IMG/VR virus record: IMGVR_UViG_3300044701_002172
Location: 1 to 64,000 of that record
Direction: 5' to 3' (one strand)
Length of the DNA: 64,000 nt
Origin: a virus
In this document: piece by piece, positions 31,814 through 40,546 of the stretch
How positions within the stretch are numbered: position 1 is the first letter of the stretch
Layout of the letters: every line of letters begins with the position of its first letter
Made by a program: the position numbers and the translations under genes
Notes under the pieces: generated by a model
The model's database searches: none
What the model saw: only the letters and a program-made list of their open reading frames with translations
What the model was told of the DNA's origin: nothing

Positions 31814-32478
31814 GGTTCAAGAGCAATGTAATACACAAGGGGAAGCGAACTATGTTTCCATTCAGTAATCAACTTACTGGAGATTTTTACATCATAGTTG
31901 CCAGGAACAAGATTAACATGCTCCATTTTCATTGTCAACTCATACTCGCCAGTGTTGTCTCCCAGGATTTCTTGAGCATACACGTTACTGGTTTCGTTTT
32001 CCCGATCACATAGGTTCAGTGATACCGTACCACCAGCAGATGATTTAAACACTAGATCAGGAATGCCGTAAACATTAGCTGCTTTACGGAGTGCTTCAAG
32101 TTCACTACTAGTAATAGAAAACTCGATGTCGGCACCAGGGAAGTTTACCTTACGATCGGGGGCAGTTTTGAGAGTGATCTCAGGATCGGAGAAGTAATAC
32201 TTGGCACTACGACCATCACCTCGAATTGTCAGATACTCAGCATTATTGAATTCAAGAACTGGATTCTGGAACAAAGACAGACCAGCAAGGAATTGATTCA
32301 AGTCATAGATAGCAAAGGTCTGAGGGAAAACTTCAGAACAATCATATTGAGAAATCAGATTCTCTCCAACATTAATTGTTTTGAGTTGAGATCCTTCACG
32401 AATTAGAATAGATCCATTGATAGTTGAATAGTTTTTCAGAACTTCTTTAGTTTGATTAGAAAGTGTTACTTTATTCAT
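31810..32478 (-). CDS. gp45: Sliding clamp
   Basis: Trimeric ring that tethers gp43 and, in T4, also activates late transcription with gp55. The 222-aa protein begins MNKVTLSNQTKEVLKNYSTINGSI and shows the two-domain clamp pattern (ISQYDCSEVFPQTFAIYDLNQFL, YEFS-type strands, final ALEP). Late octamers across this genome fit a gp45/gp55-dependent system. Firm call by sequence and place. Confidence 0.95.
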   Translation of the reverse strand: MNKVTLSNQTKEVLKNYSTINGSILIREGSQLKTINVGENLISQYDCSEVFPQTFAIYDLNQFLAGLSLFQNPVLEFNNAEYLTIRGDGRSAKYYFSDPEITLKTAPDRKVNFPGADIEFSITSSELEALRKAANVYGIPDLVFKSSAGGTVSLNLCDRENETSNVYAQEILGDNTGEYELTMKMEHVNLVPGNYDVKISSKLITEWKHSSLPLVYYIALEP

Positions 32479-32783
32479 TTAAACTCCTGGAGACCGTTTT
32501 CAGTGCGAGAATAGTGCCGATCAAAGTGAAGCAGCAGCATGGCATAATGAATAACTTTAAGAAGGTCTCGTTTGTTAAGCCCATCCTTGTCGCCATATCG
32601 GCTGCCATACTTAAGGATGTTTGCTTGACAAAAGGAGGCAGCAAGACCTTTAGCTGCCATCAAGTCAATCGTTTGTATATCAGCATATCCTTGTTCGTCA
32701 CCACAGTAGTGACCGTGATATGTACTCAACACATAATCTTCAATGTCTTTGAGGATTCTCTCCTCGTTGTATTTCCACTGCAT
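32475..32783 (-). CDS. DUF3310-like protein, 102 aa
   Basis: A 102-aa helical protein. I start it at MQWKYNEERILKDIED (GGAGG 7 nt upstream, just after the previous stop). The segment ANILKYGSRYGDKDGLNKRDLLKVIHYAMLLLHF resembles the DUF3310 pattern NxxKYxxRxxxKxGxxDLxKAxxYL, found in many phage nucleotide-metabolism neighbourhoods. It overlaps gp45 by 4 nt. Function unknown. Confidence 0.72.
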   Translation of the reverse strand: MQWKYNEERILKDIEDYVLSTYHGHYCGDEQGYADIQTIDLMAAKGLAASFCQANILKYGSRYGDKDGLNKRDLLKVIHYAMLLLHFDRHYSRTENGLQEFK

Positions 32784-32784
32784 T

Positions 32785-32952
32785 TCATTCCTCCATAACA
32801 TACTGTAGATCTTCATGATAGCATTCTTTAAGTGTTCCGTCAAGTGTCTTCACAAATAGTTTGAATTCATGACCACCCAAAATCTTGACGGAATTGCCGT
32901 CCCGAAGAACGGCAATGTTGCCAATGTAACCGTGAAACTCAGACTTCTTCAT
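32785..32952 (-). CDS. Small beta-rich protein, 55 aa
   Basis: A 55-aa protein, MKKSEFHGYIGNIAVLRDGNSVKILGGHEFKLFVKTLDG, with predicted small-barrel strands. I start at 32952, inside the last 14 nt of cobS, because the longer frame upstream is only a shadow of cobS. The stop is one base before the next ATG. Function unknown. Confidence 0.65.
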   Translation of the reverse strand: MKKSEFHGYIGNIAVLRDGNSVKILGGHEFKLFVKTLDGTLKECYHEDLQYVMEE

Positions 32953-34075
32953 TCTCAGTTTCTTGTTGAATTTGAGAATCCTGTTCGGCACCAACACTGG
33001 CATCAATTTTGTCATACAGTTCCATGAAACTAGTCTTGGTTTCATCATCAAAGCGATTCACACAAACTTGAATTGCTTTCATACGCTTACCAAAAATACT
33101 GTAAGCACGAACGATGTGAGTCAGGCGACGAGTAGAGATTACTTCATCTACACCACCATCCTTAAAAGTTTTACGGATGATATCTGCCCAAGCAGCAAGC
33201 TTCCCACAGAACTCTTCATCAAGACAACCAAGCTTAGCAGAAAGCTTTTCAAGAATCTTCTGCTCAGTCTTGGGAGCAGGATAATCCTGCTCAAAGGTGA
33301 GAGCAAATCGCTCAAGGAATGCTTCGTTCAGAACGTTAGTGCCGATAAAGCGACCATCATCAGAACCCTTTCCCTTTGTGTTGGCAGTGGCAACGATAGT
33401 GAAACCAGCAGCAGGCTTCACGTAACGACCAGTTTTTTTCAGGAACACACCCTTGCCTTCGAGGATGGATTGGAGACACAAGATCTTGTTGGAAGCAAGA
33501 TCAACTTCATCAAGAAGAAGAACAGCTCCACGCTCAAGTGCTTCAATCACAGGACCATTGTGCCACACAGTTTCTCCGTTGATCAGGCGGAAACCACCAA
33601 TCAAATCGTCTTCATCAGTTTCAATAGTGATGTTGACACGAATCAATTCACGCTTCAGCTGAGCACAAGCTTGCTCTACGCCGAAAGTTTTGCCGTTGCC
33701 AGACATACCAGTGATAAAGATAGGGTAAAACAACCCAGAAGAAATAATTTTCTTAACATCACTAAAATTACCAAAGCTGACGAAGTTAGCATCTTTATCA
33801 GGAATCAGGTTTTCACGGTGAATCACAACATGCTCTACCGCCTGCTCAGCAGGTTCAGCAGCAGGAGCATGATAAGTATTTTCAATATCTTGAGCAGTCA
33901 GGTTCCAACGACCATGACCAGTTTTAAAAGTTTCTAGACGCTTGGCAATAGTGGGATAAGAACTACCAAATTCAGCAGCAGCAGCAATTACAGCGTTGCT
34001 ACCAAAGTCTTCCCCAAAATGAGTAGAAATATAAGCGATAAGAGCTTCTTGTTCAATGTTTGCTTTACGAGCCAT
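32939..34075 (-). CDS. cobS: CobS-like AAA+ ATPase
   Basis: MoxR/CobS-class ATPase. In the aerobic B12 pathway CobS powers cobalt insertion with CobT and CobN; in cyanophages its role is unproven. The 378-aa protein has a helical N-domain with a winged-helix-like part, Walker A GMSGNGKT (123-130), ETDEDDLIGGFRL, Walker B AVLLLDEVDLA, sensor TIVATANTKGKG and arginine-finger area LNEAFLERFAL. The VWA gene directly upstream is the natural partner type. No CobN is in the window. A TATAAT without -35 lies upstream (34105-34110). Confidence 0.92.
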   Translation of the reverse strand: MARKANIEQEALIAYISTHFGEDFGSNAVIAAAAEFGSSYPTIAKRLETFKTGHGRWNLTAQDIENTYHAPAAEPAEQAVEHVVIHRENLIPDKDANFVSFGNFSDVKKIISSGLFYPIFITGMSGNGKTFGVEQACAQLKRELIRVNITIETDEDDLIGGFRLINGETVWHNGPVIEALERGAVLLLDEVDLASNKILCLQSILEGKGVFLKKTGRYVKPAAGFTIVATANTKGKGSDDGRFIGTNVLNEAFLERFALTFEQDYPAPKTEQKILEKLSAKLGCLDEEFCGKLAAWADIIRKTFKDGGVDEVISTRRLTHIVRAYSIFGKRMKAIQVCVNRFDDETKTSFMELYDKIDASVGAEQDSQIQQETENEEV

Positions 34076-34117
34076 GATAAGTAATCTCCGTTGTGGATGA
34101 AGTAATTATAGCAGAGG

Positions 34118-34139
34118 TGGGGCACTGGGGTGTGCCCCA
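34118..34139. other. GC-rich hairpin between VWA gene and cobS
   Basis: Perfect 8-bp stem TGGGGCAC / GTGCCCCA with a 6-nt loop, but no T-tract on the minus strand, so it is not a classic terminator. A TATAAT follows at 34105-34110. It may separate the two cistrons by RNA processing. Confidence 0.5.
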
Positions 34140-34158
34140 TGGACGGTTTGGGAACTGG

Positions 34159-36390
34159 TTAGGAAACCAGAGTGGTGAAAGAAGACAGAAGCTTTTTGTT
34201 TGTCGTCTTCTTCTTAAGCATAGTACGGAATGCTCGTCCGATGTCAGCTGTAGTGGCCTCCTCCTCAACTGTCATAGCGACAGTGCCAGCAGATAGGTTG
34301 TTAGAAGCTACCACGTAAAGAGCATCATATCCAATACCATTAATTTCACATGAACGCTCTTTCTTCCAAATTTTCATGAGATCGGAAGAATCTTGTCCGT
34401 GCTCATCTTTGTTAAAGTTTTTAGTCAATTGATAAAAACTACCACCACCCATGATTCGAAAACCAATCAAATTAACTTCAGGAAAATTATCTTTAAGGTT
34501 TTCCAAAAGAATGGCAGTCATATCGCTACTCGAATTACCAAAATCAAAGTTACGATAAACGTGACCAATCTTACGATCACGAAGAGCATTAATGCTACTC
34601 ACGTAATTGTGACCAAGATAGTTGTAGTTAGAACCATGACGATTTTTTAGATTGACATTGTAGTTCAGGTTGTTACCTTCGCCATCAGTCAAAATAACAA
34701 CATTAACTTTCTGAAGTTTGTTGTTTGTTTTAAACTGAGGAATGATCTGATGAAGAGCAATGATAGATTCATTAAGCGGAGTGCCACTAAGATCCATACC
34801 CGCTGGAATGCTAAAAGAATTATTCATGTGGTAATGAGAATCCTCCCGACAAGCAAGACGCCACAGGTTAAGGATACACTGATCCAGAACTTTGGTATTG
34901 GCACGAGAGCTGAGGAAGTTCATCAAACGGAATCGGTTATGAACATCAATAATACCATCATCCTGTTTATGGAGTTTTTTAGGAGCGGCGTAGCTACTAT
35001 CAACATAAGCATTAGACCACTCGTAAGTAAATCCATATACTTCAAAAGGAATTTGAACTTTTTTACAGAACCACACAAGGTTCAACAGTTGCTTGACAGT
35101 ATCCAGCAGATAGTCGGACATAGAACCAGACCAATCAAGAATAAAAACCAGACCATGATTCTTTCCATCAGCAACCACAGAAATCTTACGGAAGATATCT
35201 TCGTTATACTTGTAAGTATGAAGCTTACTGGTGTCAAGAGTTCCAGTACGAGCCGTGGACATACGCTGATAAGCGTCTGCTGACTTCTTCATTTCAAACT
35301 CTTTAACCAGATAGTTCACTTCTTTCTGAGATTCAGTTTTATATTTACGATAATCAGCATCCACTTTAGTGAAAATACTTTTATCAGGACCATAGGTAAA
35401 AGAGTATTTTCGATCAGATTCTTCAAAGCAATCGTTCATATAGGCCATGAGCATTTTGTAATCAGCAATTACGTGATTCAAATTAAGTTCTGGACGTTCA
35501 ACATAATAAGTTTCTTGACCAGAATACCCAGACAGGTTTTGAGCTTTTTCATCAAAAGCTTGTTGAGTTTTAGAAATTTGCTCGTCAGTAGATTCAGTAG
35601 GACCACCGCCTTCATTACTGTCAGCAGTGTTGTCGTTAGGACCACTGCCTTTGCTACCAGAATTGTTATCGTTTTTTTCTTGATTTTCGGATTCGTTAGA
35701 ACCACTGCCACCTTGTCCACCTTCGATCTGAGTGCCTTCACCACTAACCTGAACCTGTTGATCAGATTCACCTTGATTAGATTGACTATCGCCAGCTACA
35801 ATCTCGCTGTTAGCAGGAAGATTTGCAGAATCCTGAGCTTCTTGTTTAATGTAACGCTGAAGCTCTTCACAAATGTAAAGAACCTGATCAAAAGTTTCTG
35901 CCTGCTCAATCATTTCAATGAAAGCAGATTCACGCTCATTGAAAGGCATCCGAGCATAAGCACCAACCTTAAAATGAAGATTGATTCGATCAATCAAAGA
36001 TAGATCATTAAGATCTTCATCAGCAATGCTGAAGAAATCATCATCGTTCAGTTCTTTATACCCGTTGTAGAAAGTACGAGCAAGACCAGGAAACTTACGC
36101 TTCATGAGTTTCTCGATACGAGCATCTTCCACAACGTTCACAAAATCTTTAGGAACATCATCGGGAACTTTAGTAGTCCAATCTTCATTTGGAGTATAGA
36201 TAGCATGTCCCACTTCATGACCCACCAGAAGGTCGTAGACGACGCTAGAAGCCCTGTTCCAGATCGGAAGGGTCAGTACACGCCGAAGCACATCAAAGGA
36301 CGCTGTAGGGACCCTCTTGTGCTCAATGATGAGGTTTTCGGTAGCCAGCAGTTTGGCAAGAGTGCCTTTGACTTCGTGGTTAACGGACAT
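34159..36390 (-). CDS. CobT-like VWA protein with HExxH motif
   Basis: A 743-aa protein. N-terminal third: GHEVGHAIY gives HExxH at 58-62, and NVVEDARIEKLMKRKFPGL resembles the CobT N-domain. Residues about 195-275 are a low-complexity Gly/Asn/Glu/Ser linker. The C-terminal third is a von Willebrand A domain with MIDAS DWSGSMSD (about 417), then VILTDGEGN. Such VWA proteins act with MoxR/CobS ATPases to remodel targets or insert metals, so it probably works with the adjacent cobS. An early-type promoter embedded in the gp46 terminator precedes it. Target unknown; the peptidase motif is unusual for CobT. Confidence 0.85.
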   Translation of the reverse strand: MSVNHEVKGTLAKLLATENLIIEHKRVPTASFDVLRRVLTLPIWNRASSVVYDLLVGHEVGHAIYTPNEDWTTKVPDDVPKDFVNVVEDARIEKLMKRKFPGLARTFYNGYKELNDDDFFSIADEDLNDLSLIDRINLHFKVGAYARMPFNERESAFIEMIEQAETFDQVLYICEELQRYIKQEAQDSANLPANSEIVAGDSQSNQGESDQQVQVSGEGTQIEGGQGGSGSNESENQEKNDNNSGSKGSGPNDNTADSNEGGGPTESTDEQISKTQQAFDEKAQNLSGYSGQETYYVERPELNLNHVIADYKMLMAYMNDCFEESDRKYSFTYGPDKSIFTKVDADYRKYKTESQKEVNYLVKEFEMKKSADAYQRMSTARTGTLDTSKLHTYKYNEDIFRKISVVADGKNHGLVFILDWSGSMSDYLLDTVKQLLNLVWFCKKVQIPFEVYGFTYEWSNAYVDSSYAAPKKLHKQDDGIIDVHNRFRLMNFLSSRANTKVLDQCILNLWRLACREDSHYHMNNSFSIPAGMDLSGTPLNESIIALHQIIPQFKTNNKLQKVNVVILTDGEGNNLNYNVNLKNRHGSNYNYLGHNYVSSINALRDRKIGHVYRNFDFGNSSSDMTAILLENLKDNFPEVNLIGFRIMGGGSFYQLTKNFNKDEHGQDSSDLMKIWKKERSCEINGIGYDALYVVASNNLSAGTVAMTVEEEATTADIGRAFRTMLKKKTTNKKLLSSFTTLVS

Positions 36391-36412
36391 TGGTTTCGTT
36401 TGAACTGACGTT

Positions 36413-36441
36413 ATTGTAGTACAAAAAAAGGAGGGTGTTAC
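36413..36441 (-). promoter_or_regulatory. Early-type promoter in gp46 terminator
   Basis: Minus strand GTAACA (36436-36441, 4 of 6 match to TTGACA) with 17-nt spacer to TACAAT (36413-36418, 5 of 6). The -35 is in the terminator loop, the same design as at 6983 and 28881. Weaker match than those. Confidence 0.5.
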
Positions 36442-36448
36442 CCCTCCT
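36429..36448 (-). terminator. gp46 terminator with stop codon in loop
   Basis: Stem AGGAGGG / CCCTCCT with T7 on the minus strand; the TAA of gp46 lies in the loop. Confidence 0.88.
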
Positions 36449-38177
36449 GTGCCACTTCATTAACTGTCTCTCGGACAGTGCTAAAGTTTTTAATTTTTTC
36501 ACACTTCCAAGTTTTATCAAACTTCTCTTCCATGCCTTCCTTGTGAGAGATTACAAACACGTTCGTGTTCTCATCAAAGTTTTTCAGAATCCATCCTAGC
36601 TCACTAGTGCCTGATTGGTCAAGCGATCCATCAAAGATTTCATCTAGGATCAAGAGGTTAGTATCCACGCTACTCTTAAGCTTAGCAATAGCTCTCCAAG
36701 TAAGCAGAAGAGCGATATCAATACGAGCTTTTTCTCCTTCAGAAAATGATTCATACGAAAATGAGTCCCTATAACGTGATTTAATTGTCTCTTCAAAACT
36801 CTCGTTCAATGTAAAATTTACATAAAAATCCATGTTCTGAAGATACTCATTAATGAGTTTATTCATTACAGGAAGATAACGTTTGATGATTCTGGTTTTG
36901 ATGCCGTTGTCTTTAAGTAGTTGACTAGCAGCCAGAAGACAATCACGTTCTTCCTTAACAGCAATCATTTGATTTTTGGATTCATGTAAAGCTTTTTCTA
37001 AACCCTGAAGTTTAGAATCTTCTTCATTTCGATTGGAGTTGTTGTTCTGTAGATCAGAAATTTCTCGCTGAAGATCTTGAATCTGTGACTGGTATGAACT
37101 GATTTGAAACTGATGGATTTGAATGTCGTTAAAAAGACTCGTCCACTTTTTACTCAATTCGGTGAAATTAGATTCTCGTTCTTCCTCAAGTTTGATAGCT
37201 AGTTCCATTTCTTCCATACCCTGCTTGAGTTCTTTAATAGAATTCATAATCTCAGCTACTTTAGTATCACGAAGTTCTTCGTGAATATGCTGAGTACATG
37301 TGGGGCAAGTAGTGTTCTCTGTAAAGAACTGATGTTCTTTTTTATGAGACGTGAACTTCTGCTGAATTTTACCACGAAGGTTTCCGAGCTTTTTTAGTTT
37401 AGTAGTAGCGTTAGAAAACTCTTCCATTTCTTGCTTGATAGATCCAGATTCTTGATTAAGTTGATCAAGTTTAACGGATACATCTTTCTCAAGTTTAGTA
37501 AAATGAAATACTTTATTGTTCTTTTCTTGAATATCGTTTTGATTTTGAAGATCAAGATTAGCAATAAAGTTCTTCTGCATCGTAACCTTTTCTTGAAGAA
37601 GATCTATCTGATAGTCACGATCTTTAATATCATCATTGGCAAACTTAAGCTTCTCTTTCAAGTTAACATTCATCACCGAAAAAATTTGAATGTCGAGAAT
37701 GTCTTCGATAATTTCCCTTCGTGATGCCAGTGGCAATCTCATAAATGGAACAAAAGTAGAAGAACCAAGAACGACAATCTGAGTGAATGATTTGTAGTTC
37801 ATCTTAAGAATGTTCTTCTCAAGATAGTTTTGATAATCTGCCGTAGAAGATGATTGATCAAGCAACACACCGTTCTGCCAAACTTCGAAAATGGCTGGCT
37901 TAATCCCACGTACAATTTTGAATTGATTTTTTCCCGACTCAAACTCAATCTCTGTAACAAGATCAGAACCATTGACACTGTTCAGAAGCATCGGCTTGTT
38001 GATCTTTCGGAATGGTTTCCCGAATAGAGAAAACGTTAGAGCATCTAGGATGGTGCTTTTACCAGCTCCATTGGTTCCTACAATCAGATTAGTTTTTGCT
38101 CCATTCAAATTAAATTCTGTAAAGGTGTTACCCGTAGAAAGAAAATTCTTCCATTTCAATTTTTTAAAAACAATCAT
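36438..38177 (-). CDS. gp46: Recombination endonuclease subunit, SbcC/Rad50-like
   Basis: ATPase half of the gp46-gp47 nuclease that resects DNA ends for recombination and degrades host DNA. The 579-aa protein has Walker A GTNGAGKST (34-42), a long coiled coil with zinc hook CPTC near its middle, signature-like SEGEKARIDIALLL and Walker B NLLILDEIFDGSLD. Length and order match the family. Overlaps the DUF3110-like gene by 4 nt. Confidence 0.97.
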   Translation of the reverse strand: MIVFKKLKWKNFLSTGNTFTEFNLNGAKTNLIVGTNGAGKSTILDALTFSLFGKPFRKINKPMLLNSVNGSDLVTEIEFESGKNQFKIVRGIKPAIFEVWQNGVLLDQSSSTADYQNYLEKNILKMNYKSFTQIVVLGSSTFVPFMRLPLASRREIIEDILDIQIFSVMNVNLKEKLKFANDDIKDRDYQIDLLQEKVTMQKNFIANLDLQNQNDIQEKNNKVFHFTKLEKDVSVKLDQLNQESGSIKQEMEEFSNATTKLKKLGNLRGKIQQKFTSHKKEHQFFTENTTCPTCTQHIHEELRDTKVAEIMNSIKELKQGMEEMELAIKLEEERESNFTELSKKWTSLFNDIQIHQFQISSYQSQIQDLQREISDLQNNNSNRNEEDSKLQGLEKALHESKNQMIAVKEERDCLLAASQLLKDNGIKTRIIKRYLPVMNKLINEYLQNMDFYVNFTLNESFEETIKSRYRDSFSYESFSEGEKARIDIALLLTWRAIAKLKSSVDTNLLILDEIFDGSLDQSGTSELGWILKNFDENTNVFVISHKEGMEEKFDKTWKCEKIKNFSTVRETVNEVAQEG

Positions 38178-38443
38178 ACTAACTCAGTAGGAGGAACAAT
38201 AAAATCATCTTCGGTGATTATAGCATATTTTTGATCTCGCTCACGGCAAGCATTTACAATTACGTCTTCTGGAATTTCTACAACTTGTAATTTATATTTT
38301 TCTGTTTGTATTTCAAGTTGCTCTTGATATCGTTCAGCGTCATCTTCACACTCAAAAATAGGAATAATTTGTTCTCCGTTAGTGTCGTCAATAACAGAAA
38401 ATACTCCCTCTGGTTTATTTTTAAGTGTGAGAATAAACATCAT
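38174..38443 (-). CDS. DUF3110-like protein, 89 aa
   Basis: An 89-aa alpha-beta protein between genes 47 and 46. EGVFSVIDDTNGEQIIPIFECEDDAERYQEQLEIQ resembles cyanobacterial DUF3110 proteins (Phe-Glu-x-Glu-Asp-Asp-Ala-x-Arg-Tyr), and the end FIVPPTELV also fits. It overlaps both neighbours by 4 nt. Its conserved place suggests a helper of the nuclease complex; no function is known. Confidence 0.78.
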   Translation of the reverse strand: MMFILTLKNKPEGVFSVIDDTNGEQIIPIFECEDDAERYQEQLEIQTEKYKLQVVEIPEDVIVNACRERDQKYAIITEDDFIVPPTELV

Positions 38444-39489
38444 ACTACTTCACAGCTTTCAATATATAGTGACTTCATAATATTTTTAAGTTGATTTTTA
38501 TTCACAGAAATTTCTACATCATCAATATATTCATTGAGAAGAGAAAGCGTATCCTTGGCTTCGAGATCAGCATCAACGTGTTTGACCGAATCCTTTTCGA
38601 CTAATGTTTCAACTACTTTTAAATCATGAACACCAACATCAAATAATGCTTCAATTGTTTTTTCAAATCTAAAATAATCAGTTTTGTTTTCTACGATAAC
38701 TTTAACAAAAGTGTTTGAATACTCACTGGGATTGATGCTGAAATTAGGATCAGCATCATCATAATAAATTTTTTGGAAAATTTCGTATGGGTTCTTGACG
38801 AAAGATAACTTGTTGGATGTCGGTTCATACAGGTGAAAGCCTCGTGGATCTTTGTAATCATTCCAGAACATCTGGTATGGATTGCCAAGATAAGTGACAT
38901 TACCCTTTCTTGACTTATGGTGAAAGTGTCCAGAAAACACTTGCTTAAATTTGATAAACACATCTGGGTCCATACCACCTTCGTGAACAAGACCAGGAGA
39001 AACTTCAAACCCGTTTAGTTCAAGATGCCCCATTACAACTTTAGCAGTTGTTTGCTTTAGATGTTGATGAACTTCAGCTTCATTCTCAGAATTGATCCAA
39101 GGGAGCATACAGATAGGAACACCTTCAATAACTGTGGTGGTGGGCTTTGAGTAGACGATGATGTTGTCATAGTCAGAAAGAAGTAGATCTGGAGAATTTA
39201 TATCATTTGTGTTCTTATAATAAACATCATGATTTCCCGTAATCATATGAAGGGTGATACCAAGGTCACGGATACGATCAAAATAATAGCGGCGAATACG
39301 ATTCCAAACATTAAAATCAATGCCCTTACGATTATCAAACGTATCTCCGAGATCGATAATGGTAGATATTCCCTGTTGTTGAAGAGTCGGAAAAAATACT
39401 TCATTATAAAATTCCAAAAAGTATTCCCAAAAAATCACACTACCTTTACGACCGTCGAGATGCTGGTCAGTAATAAGAGCTACTGTCAT
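38440..39489 (-). CDS. gp47: Recombination endonuclease subunit, SbcD/Mre11-like
   Basis: Metallophosphoesterase half of the gp46-gp47 nuclease. The 349-aa protein has the metal motifs LITDQHLDGRKG (DxH), IIDLGDTFDNRKG (GDxxD), MITGNHDVYY (GNHD), and HFHHKSRKGNVTYLGNPYQMFW (H-x-H). Coupled to genes around it by 4-nt overlaps. Firm call. Confidence 0.97.
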   Translation of the reverse strand: MTVALITDQHLDGRKGSVIFWEYFLEFYNEVFFPTLQQQGISTIIDLGDTFDNRKGIDFNVWNRIRRYYFDRIRDLGITLHMITGNHDVYYKNTNDINSPDLLLSDYDNIIVYSKPTTTVIEGVPICMLPWINSENEAEVHQHLKQTTAKVVMGHLELNGFEVSPGLVHEGGMDPDVFIKFKQVFSGHFHHKSRKGNVTYLGNPYQMFWNDYKDPRGFHLYEPTSNKLSFVKNPYEIFQKIYYDDADPNFSINPSEYSNTFVKVIVENKTDYFRFEKTIEALFDVGVHDLKVVETLVEKDSVKHVDADLEAKDTLSLLNEYIDDVEISVNKNQLKNIMKSLYIESCEVV

Positions 39490-39977
39490 CGTTTGTTTTT
39501 AATCTCAAGGTTTTCTTTAATCCCAGACATATCAGAATAATTTTGATTAAGTCCTGCCATATCTCCTTCAAAACTTTCTGTATACATTACATGCTCGTAT
39601 CCACTACGCTCAAGTATCTTTGTTTTAATTTCAAGTTGTTTTTTCTCTTTAGCAATTCTACGAAGAAAGGCAAAGTAAATTACCTGAGTAAAATAGGCAA
39701 AAGGATTACTTGATTTTTCTGGATCAAAGTTATGAATGTATTGTAAACAGTTTTCTATGCCATCCGAGATCATTTCATCACGGAACATATAGTTTACAAA
39801 GTTAGGTTTGTATGACAAGTGTGTGGCAATCTTCAGAAAACAGTCACCAATGTAGTTAGGAACACGAGGCTTCGGCAGACCTTTCTCTTTAGCATCAAGA
39901 ACTTTTTTTCTGTAAACGCTTATTGCCTCTAAGAAATCCTTGTTATTGACGTAGTTCTCTGTTTTCTTTTTTGCCAT
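39486..39977 (-). CDS. gp55: Late sigma factor
   Basis: Divergent sigma that directs host RNA polymerase to NATAAATA late promoters, with gp45 as activator in T4. I start at MAKKKTENYVNNKDF (39977), giving 163 aa. FLKIATHLSYKPNFVNYMFRDEMISDGIENCLQYIHNFDPEKSSNPFAYFTQVIYFAFLRRIAKEKKQ is the sigma region 2-like core that reads the -10. The gene is headed by a very good early promoter, as expected for a factor needed before late genes. Confidence 0.96.
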   Translation of the reverse strand: MAKKKTENYVNNKDFLEAISVYRKKVLDAKEKGLPKPRVPNYIGDCFLKIATHLSYKPNFVNYMFRDEMISDGIENCLQYIHNFDPEKSSNPFAYFTQVIYFAFLRRIAKEKKQLEIKTKILERSGYEHVMYTESFEGDMAGLNQNYSDMSGIKENLEIKNKR

Positions 39978-40010
39978 GATACATGTCTCTATCCAAATTG
40001 TTATGGTATC

Positions 40011-40039
40011 AGTATAGACCATATTGGGTTGTTTGTCAA
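40011..40039 (-). promoter_or_regulatory. Early promoter of gp55
   Basis: TTGACA (40034-40039), 17-nt spacer, TATACT (40011-40016) on the minus strand. It shares an inverted repeat, TTGTCAA-ggggg-TTGACAA, with a plus-strand promoter facing away. Confidence 0.82.
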
Positions 40040-40044
40040 GGGGG

Positions 40045-40099
40045 TTGACAAAACCTCAGAAACCCAGTAGAATCACTCTGTTAGGGGTTCAGATAAATA
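40045..40099 (+). promoter_or_regulatory. Divergent plus-strand promoters with no plus-strand gene
   Basis: TTGACA (40045-40050), 17-nt spacer and TAGAAT (40068-40073), then the late octamer GATAAATA (40092-40099), all on the plus strand. Downstream genes lie on the opposite strand, so any transcript would be antisense to the 40124-42482 genes. Confidence 0.45.
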
Positions 40100-40123
40100 A
40101 TATCTTTAAATACTTTAAATTAC

Positions 40124-40546
40124 TTAGGACTTCTTATAGATCTCTTCAAGAAACCTTTTAGTTTCCTTTACAGATCCTAAGTAACCCATTTGTTTACTGA
40201 ATTTATTTGGTTTAACATTTATAGAATTATTTGATTCAGATAATAATTCTTTATTAGAATCATCGTTAAGATTGTTTAGGTAAAATGATTCAATTCTTTT
40301 ATCTAACTCTGTCATAGTGATCACTTGTTCCATTTTAATCACAAACAAAGAATCATAAGTTGAATGTATCCAATCTTTTAGAATAAATCCTTCAACAGGT
40401 TTACCATTCTTTTTTTGTGATAGTTTCTCTACCAATAAAGGATTCTCTACTAATAAAGAATTCTCATCTGGTAAATAACATACTTTAGCTATAATTTCTT
40501 CACCAGATGATAACTTTATGGTAGAGAAGAATTCTTCTTCCATCAT
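40124..40546 (-). CDS. Sm-like-domain protein, 140 aa
   Basis: A 140-aa protein. The first 75 residues have the small-barrel pattern of the 28 kb Sm-like proteins (IKLSSGEEIIAKVCYLPDENSLLVENPLLVE, then SLFVIKMEQVITMTELD). The C-terminal half is Asn/Ser-rich and then helical. It overlaps uvsW by 4 nt and is the last gene before the gp55 promoter region. Possible RNA- or protein-binding role. Confidence 0.65.
   Translation of the reverse strand: MMEEEFFSTIKLSSGEEIIAKVCYLPDENSLLVENPLLVEKLSQKKNGKPVEGFILKDWIHSTYDSLFVIKMEQVITMTELDKRIESFYLNNLNDDSNKELLSESNNSINVKPNKFSKQMGYLGSVKETKRFLEEIYKKS

Noticed and set aside
32963-33937. Plus-strand frame of 324 codons opposite cobS
   Set aside because: It is the antisense shadow of a clear AAA+ gene; the protein has no domain pattern.
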